A DNA stretch of 64,000 bases from Hyphomonadaceae bacterium. GTDB taxonomy: Bacteria > Pseudomonadota > Alphaproteobacteria > Caulobacterales > Aquidulcibacteraceae. The notes below the pieces were generated by a model, which worked only from the letters and a program-made list of their open reading frames with translations, was not told the DNA's origin and searched no databases. Where the stretch lies: the NCBI GenBank assembly GCA_022841905.1, contig JALHQO010000011.1, positions 1 to 64,000 on the forward strand, in the 5' to 3' direction. Position 1 is the first letter of the stretch. Each line of letters starts with the position of its first letter. A program made the position numbers and the translations under genes. This document shows, in pieces, positions 32,582 to 40,961 of the stretch.

Positions 32582-33375
32582 TTATTCCACTCCGGCTTGC
32601 GCTTCTCGAGAAACGCGGCGAGGCCCTCTTGGCCTTCCACCGAAGCACGCCGCGCCGCGATGCGCTTGGCGGTCTCCTTGGACAGGCTGTCATCGATCTT
32701 ATGGCCAGTTACGAAACGCACCAGCGCTTTTGCATCAGCGACGGCGCCGGGCGCCGCAGCGAGCGCCAGATCGGACAAATGTTCCATCATCGGACGAAGC
32801 GCGGCTTCGCTGTCCACAATGTATTGAACGAGCCCGATCTTCTCAGCGTACTCCGCGTCAAAGCCTTCGCCCGACGCAAACAGCGCCTTGGCGTGGCGCG
32901 GGCCGACCGCCTCCACAACGAATGGTGCGATGGTGGCGGGTATCAGTCCCAAGCGCACTTCTGAGAAGCGGATCTTCGTGCCTTTCACGGCGACCGCGAC
33001 ATCACACGCCGCAAGCAACCCAGCGCCGCCGCCCATGGCGGCGCCGTGCGCGAGTGCGACAGTCAGTTGTGGCAGTTCGTGCAGATGACGGAGCATGCGG
33101 GCGAGCCCGAGCGCGTCTTTTTCGTTATCGCTTTCGGTGCGCTCGCCGCCGCGGCGCATCCAGTCGATGTCGGCGCCTGCGCAAAAGGTTTCGCCAGCGC
33201 CGCGGATGAAGACGACGCGCACGTGCTCGGCGCCTTTCAGCGTTTCGAAATGTGTGGCCAGATTGGCGATCATCAATTCGTCGAAGGCGTTGCGCTTGTC
33301 GGCTCGGTTGAGCGTGATGACAGCGACGCCTTCGGGCGAGACTTCGAGCAGGACGGGATCGGGAGCGAGGGTCAT
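32578..33375 (-). CDS. Enoyl-CoA hydratase/isomerase family protein
   Basis: FIRGAGETFCAGADIDWM...AHGAAMGGGAGLLAACDVAVA. Confidence 0.93.
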   Translation of the reverse strand: MTLAPDPVLLEVSPEGVAVITLNRADKRNAFDELMIANLATHFETLKGAEHVRVVFIRGAGETFCAGADIDWMRRGGERTESDNEKDALGLARMLRHLHELPQLTVALAHGAAMGGGAGLLAACDVAVAVKGTKIRFSEVRLGLIPATIAPFVVEAVGPRHAKALFASGEGFDAEYAEKIGLVQYIVDSEAALRPMMEHLSDLALAAAPGAVADAKALVRFVTGHKIDDSLSKETAKRIAARRASVEGQEGLAAFLEKRKPEWNK

Positions 33376-34520
33376 GTGGTTCCTAGCGCGCGCATGAGGG
33401 CTTCGGGACGTTCGGCTTCTGGCGTTTCGAACAGGTTGAGCATTTGTACGCCGGCGAAGAAATACTCGAAATCCTCCGGCGGCTCAGCTTGCTCGATAAA
33501 GACGGGAACAAGCCGCTTTTGGTAGCGGTCTGCCAGATAAATCTCGCGCTTGACATGATCGCTCTCAAAAGCGGCCTTCGAGCACATCACGACAACGCGC
33601 GGCGCCGCGCGAATGGCGCGCACGATTTCGCCAGCCCAACCATCGCCCGCGACAATGCCCTGCTGATCGAGCCAAAAGCGCCTGCCCTGCTTCTTCACCG
33701 CTTCGATGACGGGCAGCACCAGGCCTTGGTTTGCCCGCGCGTAAGAGACGAACACAGCGTCGCTCGCTTTCGGCGCGGGCGCCTCACTGCGTGATTGCGG
33801 CGCTTCCGCTTTCGGCCCGCGGCTCGTAAGCCCGCCGATGAGCCTTAGGATGAAACCGACGATGATGACGAGCGTAAGTGCGCCGAAGATTAGGAACAGC
33901 CACGGCGTCACGCCGCTGGGCACACCATAACGCACGCCGAAGCCGTCGATCCCGGCAACCAGATCGACGAACGTGCCCGGTGTTGGGCCGATGCGATTGG
34001 CGAGCCAGATCGAGGCGGTGGCGGCGATCGCGAGCAAGCCGGGCAATGCCAGCAGCGGAAACACGATCCAGCCGAACGCGCCTGACGGCGGCTTATCCGT
34101 TGGCGGCGCGCCCTCTTGCGCAGGCGCCGGCGCGCTCACACCGTCGCGCGACGGCGCGCGAAGCTTGTCACGGATGGCGTCAGCGACTTCGAGCCATTTG
34201 AACTCGCGCTCCGCTTCAAAGCTCGCGTCAATCGCCGGCAAGTCGCGCAGGCCAACCGGCGGAAAGCCGTGATCGAGTTTGACCACGACCAAGCGCCCAT
34301 CCGCCCACGCATCGAGCGCGCGTTGCTCCAGACGTAGACGCGCGGTGGCGAAGGTGAGCGCTTGCGAGACAAGCAGCACCAGAACATCGCTAGCCTGGAT
34401 CGGGCGGAGCGCGGTTTGGCCGTCATCGAGCTCCGCAAACTGGCCGCGCCGCTCAATAACTTTCTCCAGCGCCTCGGCGGTCTGCCGGTCGGCGGGGGCA
34501 TGCGCGATGAAAACGGTCAT
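33372..34520 (-). CDS. Membrane protein with N- and C-terminal TIR domains (TIR-TM-TM-TIR)
   Basis: C-terminal VFVSYARANQGLVLPVIEAVKKQGRRFWLDQQGIVAGDGWAGEIVRAIRAAPRVVVMCSKAAFESDHVKREI; N-terminal TVFIAHAPADRQTAEALEKVIERRG; two TM segments between. Confidence 0.85.
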   Translation of the reverse strand: MTVFIAHAPADRQTAEALEKVIERRGQFAELDDGQTALRPIQASDVLVLLVSQALTFATARLRLEQRALDAWADGRLVVVKLDHGFPPVGLRDLPAIDASFEAEREFKWLEVADAIRDKLRAPSRDGVSAPAPAQEGAPPTDKPPSGAFGWIVFPLLALPGLLAIAATASIWLANRIGPTPGTFVDLVAGIDGFGVRYGVPSGVTPWLFLIFGALTLVIIVGFILRLIGGLTSRGPKAEAPQSRSEAPAPKASDAVFVSYARANQGLVLPVIEAVKKQGRRFWLDQQGIVAGDGWAGEIVRAIRAAPRVVVMCSKAAFESDHVKREIYLADRYQKRLVPVFIEQAEPPEDFEYFFAGVQMLNLFETPEAERPEALMRALGTT

Positions 34521-34625
34521 GGGGCGACCTCTTAGCATGGCCCGGAGGCTTGGGAATGCGACAGAGGGCGGAGCATCATTGCGCCTTAACGAAGCCGCCC
34601 TATTCTCGGCATTTACAGGAAGTTT

Positions 34626-36419
34626 ATGAAGCCGAGCCTCGCCGACTTTCCACTGCTGGACGATGCGCCGCGCGATCTCATCCTCGCCATGGATGCGGTG
34701 GCGGACTGGTACTCGCTGCCGGCTGGCTGGGCGCTGCTCAATGCCGGCGAGCCGCCGGACGGCGTTTACTTCTTGGTATCAGGTTCACTCGCCGCCTTCC
34801 GCCCTGTCGATCGCGGCGGTCATCAGTTGCTCGGCTACATCCGCCCCGGCGAGCCTGTGGGCGAAATGGCGATGATCGCGCGCGAGCCGCATTCGGCCAG
34901 CGTCTATGCGATCCGCGACAGCGAAGTGTTGCGGCTCTCACCTGCCGCGTTCGACATGTTGGTGCACGCACACCCGACAATGATGGAGCACATTGCGCGC
35001 CTCATGCTGACGCGTGCGCGCGCCGGCAACAAGCCGAGCCCGCGCGCCGATCCGAAAGTCTACGCTTTCGTCTCCACCTCGCCCACCATCGACATCAAGC
35101 TGCGCGCGCGCACGCTGCAAGCAGCGCTGAAGCGCCTCGGCGCGCGCGCCGTGATCATCACCGAAGACGATGAAGCGGCGCTCACCGAAGGCATGAACAG
35201 CGCATGGTTCGATGCGCTGGAGCAGAAGAACGACGCTGTCTTCCTTCTGACCAAGATCGCCGATACGCCGTGGTTCCGTACCTGCATCCGGCAGGCGGAT
35301 CGCATCTGGTATTTCGCGCGCGCCGATGCGCGGCCCTCGACGCCGTTGCTGCCGCCGGAAGAGCCCTCGCCCGCGCGGCAGTTCCGCTTGGTCGATGTGG
35401 TGCTCCTGCATCACGGCATGGATCGCAAAGCCGCGACGACCGACGAATGGCGAACGGCCTGCGAAGCGGCGCGGCTGTTTCACTGGCGCGGGCTGGAAGA
35501 TGAAGACGCGGCGCGCTTGGCGCGCGTAATTGCGCGACGTTCGGTTGGCTTAGTGCTCTCGGGCGGCGGCGCGCGTGCGTACGCGCACATAGGCGTGGTG
35601 CGCGCACTGCGCGAAGCCGGGCTTCCGTTCGATGTGATTGGCGGCACCTCGATGGGCGGCGTGATCGCGGCTTGCGCGGCAATGGGCTGGGACGACAACG
35701 AGATCGAAACCCGCATCCGCAAGGCGTTTGTGGAGAGTAATCCGCTCGGCGATTATATGCTTCCCGTGGTTGGCTTCGTGCGCGGCAAGCGTGTCGACGA
35801 TCGCCTGCACGAACACTTCGGCGAGACGCTGATCGAAGATTTGCAAATGCCGTTCTTCACGGTCTCGACCAATCTGGTCGCAGGCGCGGTGCGTGTGCAT
35901 CGCGCGGGCTTGCTGCGGCGGGCGCTGCGCGCTTCGATCTCGCTGCCGGGCATTTTGCCGCCGGTGGTCGAAGGCGATCACGAATTGCTGGTCGATGGCG
36001 CGGTGCTGAAAAATTTTCCGGTCGATGTGCTGAAGGATATGCATCGCGGCCCGATCATTGGCGTCGACGTGGCGCGGCGCGATGGCATAGACATTGAGGA
36101 TTTCCGCAATCCGCCGGGCTTCTTCGGCTGGGTCGCCGCACACGGGTTCCAAGCCGCGCCGCCGATCGCGTCGTTGCTGATGCGCGCCGCGACTTTGGCG
36201 GTCGATCCTTGGGAGGGACGCTCGGGCGCGGATTTGCTGATCGCGCCGGAAATGCCGGACATCGACATGCGCGATTGGAAGCGCTTCGATGAAGCTGTGA
36301 CGGCAGGCTACGAATCCGCAGTTGCGGCGCTTCAGCGTCCGCATGGTCTGTTCAACGCGCCGAGCACGGATGCGATTGCCGATCTCACCGGCAGTGCGCC
36401 GCTGGAAATCGCCGAATAA
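34626..36419 (+). CDS. Cyclic nucleotide-binding and patatin-like phospholipase domain protein (NTE family)
   Basis: cNMP fold (LLNAGEPPDGVYFLVSGSLAAF...PGEPVGEMAMI); patatin GGGARAYAHIG, GTSMGG, DGA motifs. Confidence 0.93.
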   Translation: MKPSLADFPLLDDAPRDLILAMDAVADWYSLPAGWALLNAGEPPDGVYFLVSGSLAAFRPVDRGGHQLLGYIRPGEPVGEMAMIAREPHSASVYAIRDSEVLRLSPAAFDMLVHAHPTMMEHIARLMLTRARAGNKPSPRADPKVYAFVSTSPTIDIKLRARTLQAALKRLGARAVIITEDDEAALTEGMNSAWFDALEQKNDAVFLLTKIADTPWFRTCIRQADRIWYFARADARPSTPLLPPEEPSPARQFRLVDVVLLHHGMDRKAATTDEWRTACEAARLFHWRGLEDEDAARLARVIARRSVGLVLSGGGARAYAHIGVVRALREAGLPFDVIGGTSMGGVIAACAAMGWDDNEIETRIRKAFVESNPLGDYMLPVVGFVRGKRVDDRLHEHFGETLIEDLQMPFFTVSTNLVAGAVRVHRAGLLRRALRASISLPGILPPVVEGDHELLVDGAVLKNFPVDVLKDMHRGPIIGVDVARRDGIDIEDFRNPPGFFGWVAAHGFQAAPPIASLLMRAATLAVDPWEGRSGADLLIAPEMPDIDMRDWKRFDEAVTAGYESAVAALQRPHGLFNAPSTDAIADLTGSAPLEIAE

Positions 36420-36452
36420 GGCCCTATGCTCCCGTTGAATCGGGACATCTTC

Positions 36453-37016
36453 ATGCGCTTTTTGATTTTGAGTTTGGCGGCGCTTTCGCTTGCCGCGTGC
36501 GGCGAACGTGACGCGGAAACTGCGTCCGCCGGTTGCGCGCACGAAGCGACGCAAGAGGTGACCTGGACGAGTACCGAGGCCCCGGACGTGATCACCACGC
36601 GCGCCGAAGGGCCCAGTTGCGCGCAAGCTGTAGTGACGTTTGTGGCCCGCGATAGCGCGGGCAATCCGCTGTGGACGTTTGCATCTACCTACTTTGATCT
36701 GAGCGCCGGCGGCTTGTTGCCGGAAGACTACGAGCCGGTCAGCGACGAGCAGATGGATGCGTTCCTCGCCGGCTGGGCCGACGTGACGGTCAGTTCCTCG
36801 GGCGAGCTGCCGGAATGGCGCGAGGGTGTTGCGACTTTGACGGAGAGCGCAACGACGTTCACCTACGATACGCCGTTCGAACGAGAAACCTATGAGATGC
36901 TGCGCGCGCGCAATCTGGCGATGATCTGCTATGCGGCGGCGGTTGAGGCGACGCAGTGTCTGGTCATCGATCCTGTCTCGCGCGCGCCGACGATGATCGT
37001 GGCGTACGGACCTTGA
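36453..37016 (+). CDS. Putative lipoprotein (tandem family member 1)
   Basis: Lipobox LSLAACG; same architecture as the two following ORFs. Confidence 0.7.
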   Translation: MRFLILSLAALSLAACGERDAETASAGCAHEATQEVTWTSTEAPDVITTRAEGPSCAQAVVTFVARDSAGNPLWTFASTYFDLSAGGLLPEDYEPVSDEQMDAFLAGWADVTVSSSGELPEWREGVATLTESATTFTYDTPFERETYEMLRARNLAMICYAAAVEATQCLVIDPVSRAPTMIVAYGP

Positions 37017-37525
37017 GGTTTCTGCTGATCGCTTTGGCGCTGGCGGGCGCGACCGCGTGTACGCCGCGCGCAAGCACCTGCGACGTGAACGTGGAGCGCG
37101 AGGTCGCGTTTACGGAAGCGGCCAGCCGTGTCCGCGCCGAGACGATCGGACCGAACTGCCACCAAGCCGTTGCGCTCTACACCATACGCAGCGGCGAAGG
37201 CGATGTGCTATGGTCGTGGACGGCGCCGTTGCAGCGCGCGTTCGGCGACGTCTTCGCCGCCGAGCCGGACGAACATCTGCAAACCTTCCTCGATCGCTGG
37301 GCGACGCCTGACATCGCGACGACGCAGAGCGCACCGGAATGGGCAAACCTGTTCCCCGGCCAAACCACACTCGATCAACTCACCTATGACGACATCCGCG
37401 CCCGCGATCTGCCGATGTTGTGCCATTATTCGGGAACATCACGTCAGACATGCGTGTTCTGGGAGCCAATCGCCGGGGGCGCTGGCCAATTGTACGACCG
37501 TGAAGCGGTGGAGACCGAACCATGA
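37013..37525 (+). CDS. Putative lipoprotein (tandem family member 2)
   Basis: TTG start overlapping the previous stop; lipobox AGATAC; ETIGPNCHQAVALYTIRSGEGDVLWSW. Confidence 0.65.
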   Translation: MRFLLIALALAGATACTPRASTCDVNVEREVAFTEAASRVRAETIGPNCHQAVALYTIRSGEGDVLWSWTAPLQRAFGDVFAAEPDEHLQTFLDRWATPDIATTQSAPEWANLFPGQTTLDQLTYDDIRARDLPMLCHYSGTSRQTCVFWEPIAGGAGQLYDREAVETEP

Positions 37526-38103
37526 AACGATTTGCTCTGGGTTTTGCCGCACTCGCGCTGGCCGCGTGCTCACCACCTGCGCAAGATACGCAAACCGAAG
37601 ACGTCGCTTCGAGCATGCCAGTGGGCGCAGCGCCCGCGGGCTGCTTTGCCGAAGCGTCACGCGATTGGTCGGCTGTCGGCGGCCAATATTACGTGATCGA
37701 GGCGGAAGCCTCTGGCGCGACCTGCCGCGAAGCAACGGCGACTTTGCGCATCACCACCAGCGACGGCACGGTGTTGTTCGAGCGCGCATATCCGACCGCG
37801 CAAGTCTCGCTCGCCTTCGCGCCGAATGCAGATCAATCGACGCTGCGCAGCGAACTGGAAGCCTGGACGCAAAACACAGCCGAGACGCCGACAGCGGATT
37901 GGCTCCCGGCTTGGCCGTCAGGCGCGCCGAAGCCGCCTTACTTCCAGCCGGCGGAAGGCGTGACGCGCAACGTCTATGAAGGCGCGCGCGGCAATCAGGG
38001 GCCGGTGTTCTGCTATCCCGATGGCGGCGAGAGCAATGCGTGCGTGGCGCTGGCCGGCACGAACGCGACGATGCTCGGCTCGTGGACGCCAGAGCGGCCG
38101 TAA
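37522..38103 (+). CDS. Putative lipoprotein (tandem family member 3)
   Basis: ATGA overlap with the previous gene; lipobox LALAACS; EASGATCREATATLRITTSDGTVLF. Confidence 0.7.
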   Translation: MKRFALGFAALALAACSPPAQDTQTEDVASSMPVGAAPAGCFAEASRDWSAVGGQYYVIEAEASGATCREATATLRITTSDGTVLFERAYPTAQVSLAFAPNADQSTLRSELEAWTQNTAETPTADWLPAWPSGAPKPPYFQPAEGVTRNVYEGARGNQGPVFCYPDGGESNACVALAGTNATMLGSWTPERP

Positions 38104-38105
38104 GC

Positions 38106-38579
38106 TTAGTTTCCCTCGCGCTCGCGATCGTGGAGCGTGAGGGCGATGCCGCGTTCGGCGCTCAGATCAGCGATGCAGGACGCACGCGCCACGCGTGCGC
38201 CCGAGCCCTCGCCCCAGCGATTGACACGGTAGTTGCACTCGGCATCGCGATAGGCGCGCCAGGCGTCTTGTGACGCCGCCAGCGACGGTGCGAGATCAGG
38301 CTCGGTTGCGGTGAGCCGTTCGAGCGCGGCGTTTATCACGCGCTCCCAAGCTTCGGCCTCGGCGCTGTAGCACATCATCATGCCATGGGTTGTGTAGCCG
38401 CCATCCGAGTCGAGGCACGGCTGCGCGATCACGCCCGGGCACGCACGCAGCGCCGCTGCGTCGCTCGCCGCAGCGCTGACGCAAGCGGCGAGTGGCGCGG
38501 TCTCGATTGTATCGACGTCCGCCCAAGCTGGCGCGACCGGTGCGCAGAGTAGAACCACGCTCAGCACTATCTGCCGCAT
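38106..38579 (-). CDS. Lysozyme inhibitor LprI-like (DUF1311) secreted protein
   Basis: Signal peptide; LAASQDAWRAYRDAECNYRVNRWGEGSGARVARASCIADLSAERG. Confidence 0.85.
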   Translation of the reverse strand: MRQIVLSVVLLCAPVAPAWADVDTIETAPLAACVSAAASDAAALRACPGVIAQPCLDSDGGYTTHGMMMCYSAEAEAWERVINAALERLTATEPDLAPSLAASQDAWRAYRDAECNYRVNRWGEGSGARVARASCIADLSAERGIALTLHDREREGN

Positions 38580-38644
38580 TTTCGCCTCCTGTGATGACGC
38601 TGCCGCACCAATACGCCAGAAGCAGTGCGTTTTAGCCATCACGC

Positions 38645-38673
38645 TTTTCAGATCGCGCGACGCACCCTATCTT
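38645..38673 (+). promoter_or_regulatory. Putative promoter of the small ORF unit
   Basis: TTTTCA, 17-nt spacer, TATCTT. Confidence 0.35.
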
Positions 38674-38710
38674 CGCCTCATCCCGGCGACTGGCGCCGGC
38701 TTTTTGTAGA

Positions 38711-38724
38711 AAAGGAGGTGATCC
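38711..38724 (+). promoter_or_regulatory. Extended Shine-Dalgarno AAAGGAGGTGATCC, exact complement of the 16S 3' tail (GGATCACCTCCTTT)
   Basis: Read directly; immediately precedes an ATG. Confidence 0.8.
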
Positions 38725-38796
38725 ATGTCTCATTGTCACTCGTTCGGGGCACTGTCACAGGCTTGGACCATCTCGAGCGCCAGCTCTGGGGTCTAA
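38725..38796 (+). CDS. 23-aa small ORF MSHCHSFGALSQAWTISSASSGV
   Basis: ATG directly after the extended SD; followed by a terminator hairpin at 38830-38863. Confidence 0.5.
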   Translation: MSHCHSFGALSQAWTISSASSGV

Positions 38797-38829
38797 CCTG
38801 AGATTCCCCGCTAACGCGGACTGACAATG

Positions 38830-38863
38830 GAAGGGCCGTGTCGGGAAACCGATGCGGCCCTTC
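38830..38863 (+). terminator. Intrinsic terminator-like hairpin
   Basis: GAAGGGCCG...CGGCCCTTC. Confidence 0.6.
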
Positions 38864-38869
38864 GGTTGT

Positions 38870-39172
38870 CTAGCGGGCCTTCTTCGCGGCACGCTTCTTC
38901 ACGGTTTTCTTCTTCGCATTCTTGGCGCGCATCGCCGCCGCCTTTTTCGCCGCCTTCTTACGCTTGGCCTTCTGGGCCGGGACTGGGCTGTCTTCGACGT
39001 AGTCGGGTTTGCCCTTGCGTTTGGTGGACGCGAAATCGTCGAGCTGCTTTTCGCTCATCGATTTATACATCTGCTTCGAGGCGCCCTTGAGCGCGCTAGG
39101 CTTGGCGTCGCCGCGCTTGGCCGCGAGTGCGGCGCCGGCGGCTTTCTGTTGTGCTTTGGATTTAGCGGGCAT
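38870..39172 (-). CDS. DUF3008 family protein with Lys-rich C-terminal tail
   Basis: MPAKSKAQQKAAGAALAAKRG...SALKGASKQMYKSMSEKQLDDFASTKRKGKP. Confidence 0.85.
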   Translation of the reverse strand: MPAKSKAQQKAAGAALAAKRGDAKPSALKGASKQMYKSMSEKQLDDFASTKRKGKPDYVEDSPVPAQKAKRKKAAKKAAAMRAKNAKKKTVKKRAAKKAR

Positions 39173-39232
39173 GGCTTCGTCTCCTGACGAAGACACAATG
39201 CAGCGCCCGCTGGCGGCGTTCCAAAAAAGAAA

Positions 39233-39254
39233 GGGGCGGGATTGCTCCCGCCCC
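39233..39254. terminator. Intrinsic terminator-like hairpin
   Basis: GGGGCGGG-attgct-CCCGCCCC downstream of the spmX-like gene (minus strand). Confidence 0.55.
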
Positions 39255-39283
39255 AGGCTCACCAGCAGAACTGAGAAACTAAA

Positions 39284-40393
39284 TCAGGCTTGCGCGCTTT
39301 GCGGACGACGCAGGCCGAAGACAGCCATGAGCACAGCAGCCAGGCCCGGCGTCGCGACAGCAGCGCCGGCGATCATCTCAATCGCCTCGCCCGAGCCGCC
39401 CAAGAGCAGCGAGCCGCCGAGAGCCAGCAAAGCGAAACCAAAGACCAGCAGCGCGATCAGGCCGGCATTCTCAAATGGGCCGCCGAAATCAATGTTCGCG
39501 ACATTGAAGACGCTTTGGCGGCGCTGCTTGCGCAGACGGCGATCCACATTTGGCTTCGGCATCACGATTTCGATTTTGTTCGAACGCGCGCGTTTGAACC
39601 AGGAGAAGCGCACCTTGGCGCCCTCTCCCGCTTGCGTCGCCGCATAGGAGCGACGGGTCGCTTCGCGGACTTCGTCCAGCGAACGGGCGACCGGCTTGGC
39701 GTGCGCGGTGACGATCTCGTCGTCTTCGACAACATCATCCGCCACGACTTGCGTCAGCAGCAGCGCTTCGGTTTGCGGCTCGGACTTCAAGATCTCGACC
39801 AGACGCACAACGGGCTCAGGCTTCGGCTGCACGACGGGCACGGAGCCCACGGCGGGGGCGGCAGCGTACTTGGCCGGAGCGCCGAGAATGGACGCGGCGT
39901 GATCGAGCTTGGCGCGCACGAACACGGACGGCGCCGCGTCGATCGCCATATCTTTCAAGAAGAGCGCCTTTTCAGCCGCGCGGCGGCCGATGAGCGTATC
40001 GACGACTTCGAGTTCGCCGCCGACATCAGACTTGCGCCATGCGTCCATCGCGCAGGCAGCAGTAACGAAATCGCCGGCGTTCACGCGGCGCAGCACTTGG
40101 CTTTGTTCGAACGCTTCGCCGCCAACCGAGAAGGCGAACGAGACGAGGGCGTCGAACTGAGATTGCGTGAGCGATTGGGTTACGCGCGCATTCACCAGGC
40201 GCTCGGTCGGCGCGACATCAATGGCGAGCAGTGCAGCGGCTTCGGCGTGATCGAGCGGCGCGCCCGGCTCACCGACGCGCACATGGCTAAAGCCAACGAC
40301 CCAATTGCCGTCCGGCAATTGTGCGGGTTCGGCGCGGAAGCCTTCGTGGCGCTGTATGAGCGCGAGGCCGTCGGCTGAAACTGAGTACGTCAT
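39284..40393 (-). CDS. spmX: SpmX-like protein: N-terminal muramidase (GH24-like) domain, linker, two C-terminal TM helices
   Basis: RHEGFRAEPAQLPDGNWVVGFSHV...ALVSFAFSVGGEAFEQSQVLRRVNAGDF; no signal peptide; C-terminal TM pair. Confidence 0.75.
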   Translation of the reverse strand: MTYSVSADGLALIQRHEGFRAEPAQLPDGNWVVGFSHVRVGEPGAPLDHAEAAALLAIDVAPTERLVNARVTQSLTQSQFDALVSFAFSVGGEAFEQSQVLRRVNAGDFVTAACAMDAWRKSDVGGELEVVDTLIGRRAAEKALFLKDMAIDAAPSVFVRAKLDHAASILGAPAKYAAAPAVGSVPVVQPKPEPVVRLVEILKSEPQTEALLLTQVVADDVVEDDEIVTAHAKPVARSLDEVREATRRSYAATQAGEGAKVRFSWFKRARSNKIEIVMPKPNVDRRLRKQRRQSVFNVANIDFGGPFENAGLIALLVFGFALLALGGSLLLGGSGEAIEMIAGAAVATPGLAAVLMAVFGLRRPQSAQA

Positions 40394-40542
40394 GGGCGGG
40401 CCTTTCAGGGCTTTGCTCAAAACGCCGTCCCGATTTGAAGCTTCGGAGCCGGCAGTCTTCCCCTTTCAGGCAAGCCCGGCGCCAAGCGCCCTCTCCAAAG
40501 GTGAATTTTCGTTAGCGACGTGCGCCGCTGGCCGATGCAGCG

Positions 40543-40592
40543 TTGACAGATAGGCTTACAGGTGTAATCGTGAGGGTATTACAGGTGTAATC
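40543..40592 (+). promoter_or_regulatory. BlaI-type operator/promoter
   Basis: TTGACA at 40543-40548; two identical TTACAGGTGTAATC copies (40556-40569, 40579-40592), each holding palindrome TTACAggTGTAA, spaced 23 nt. Confidence 0.75.
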
Positions 40593-40961
40593 ATGCGCAT
40601 CAGTGCTGCGGAAAGTCTGATCATGGAGGCGCTCTGGCGGAAAAGCCCGATGAGCGCCGAAGATATCGTCGCCGAAGTTGGCCCAGAGCAGAACTGGGCC
40701 GACAAAACCGTGCGGACGCTAATTAACCGGCTGTTGACCAAGAGCGCGATCTCCGCGACCCGCGATGGCCGGCGCTATCTCTATTCAGCCGCGGTCGAGC
40801 GCGCCGATTACGTATCGAGCGAGAGCAAGGGCCTGGTCGACCGGTTGTTCGACGGCAAGCTCGCACCGCTCGTCTCCCATTTCGCCGAAACCAATCAGTT
40901 GTCAGCCTCCGACATCGCCGAACTGAAACGCCTGGTCGCGGAGCTCGACGATGGTGACTGA
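40593..40961 (+). CDS. BlaI/MecI/CopY family transcriptional regulator
   Basis: ISAAESLIMEALWRKSPMSAEDIVAEVGPEQNWADKTVRTLINRLLTKSAISATRDGRRYLYSA. Confidence 0.95.
   Translation: MRISAAESLIMEALWRKSPMSAEDIVAEVGPEQNWADKTVRTLINRLLTKSAISATRDGRRYLYSAAVERADYVSSESKGLVDRLFDGKLAPLVSHFAETNQLSASDIAELKRLVAELDDGD

Noticed and set aside
33372-36419. Canonical Thoeris or CBASS system
   Set aside because: No ThsA-like SIR2/SMODS-associated partner and no CD-NTase (cGAS-like) gene nearby; only the domain pairing is suggestive.
35550-37073. 507-aa ORF on the minus strand
   Set aside because: Antisense to the patatin and lipoprotein genes; composition is typical of GC-rich shadow frames and no domain is recognisable.
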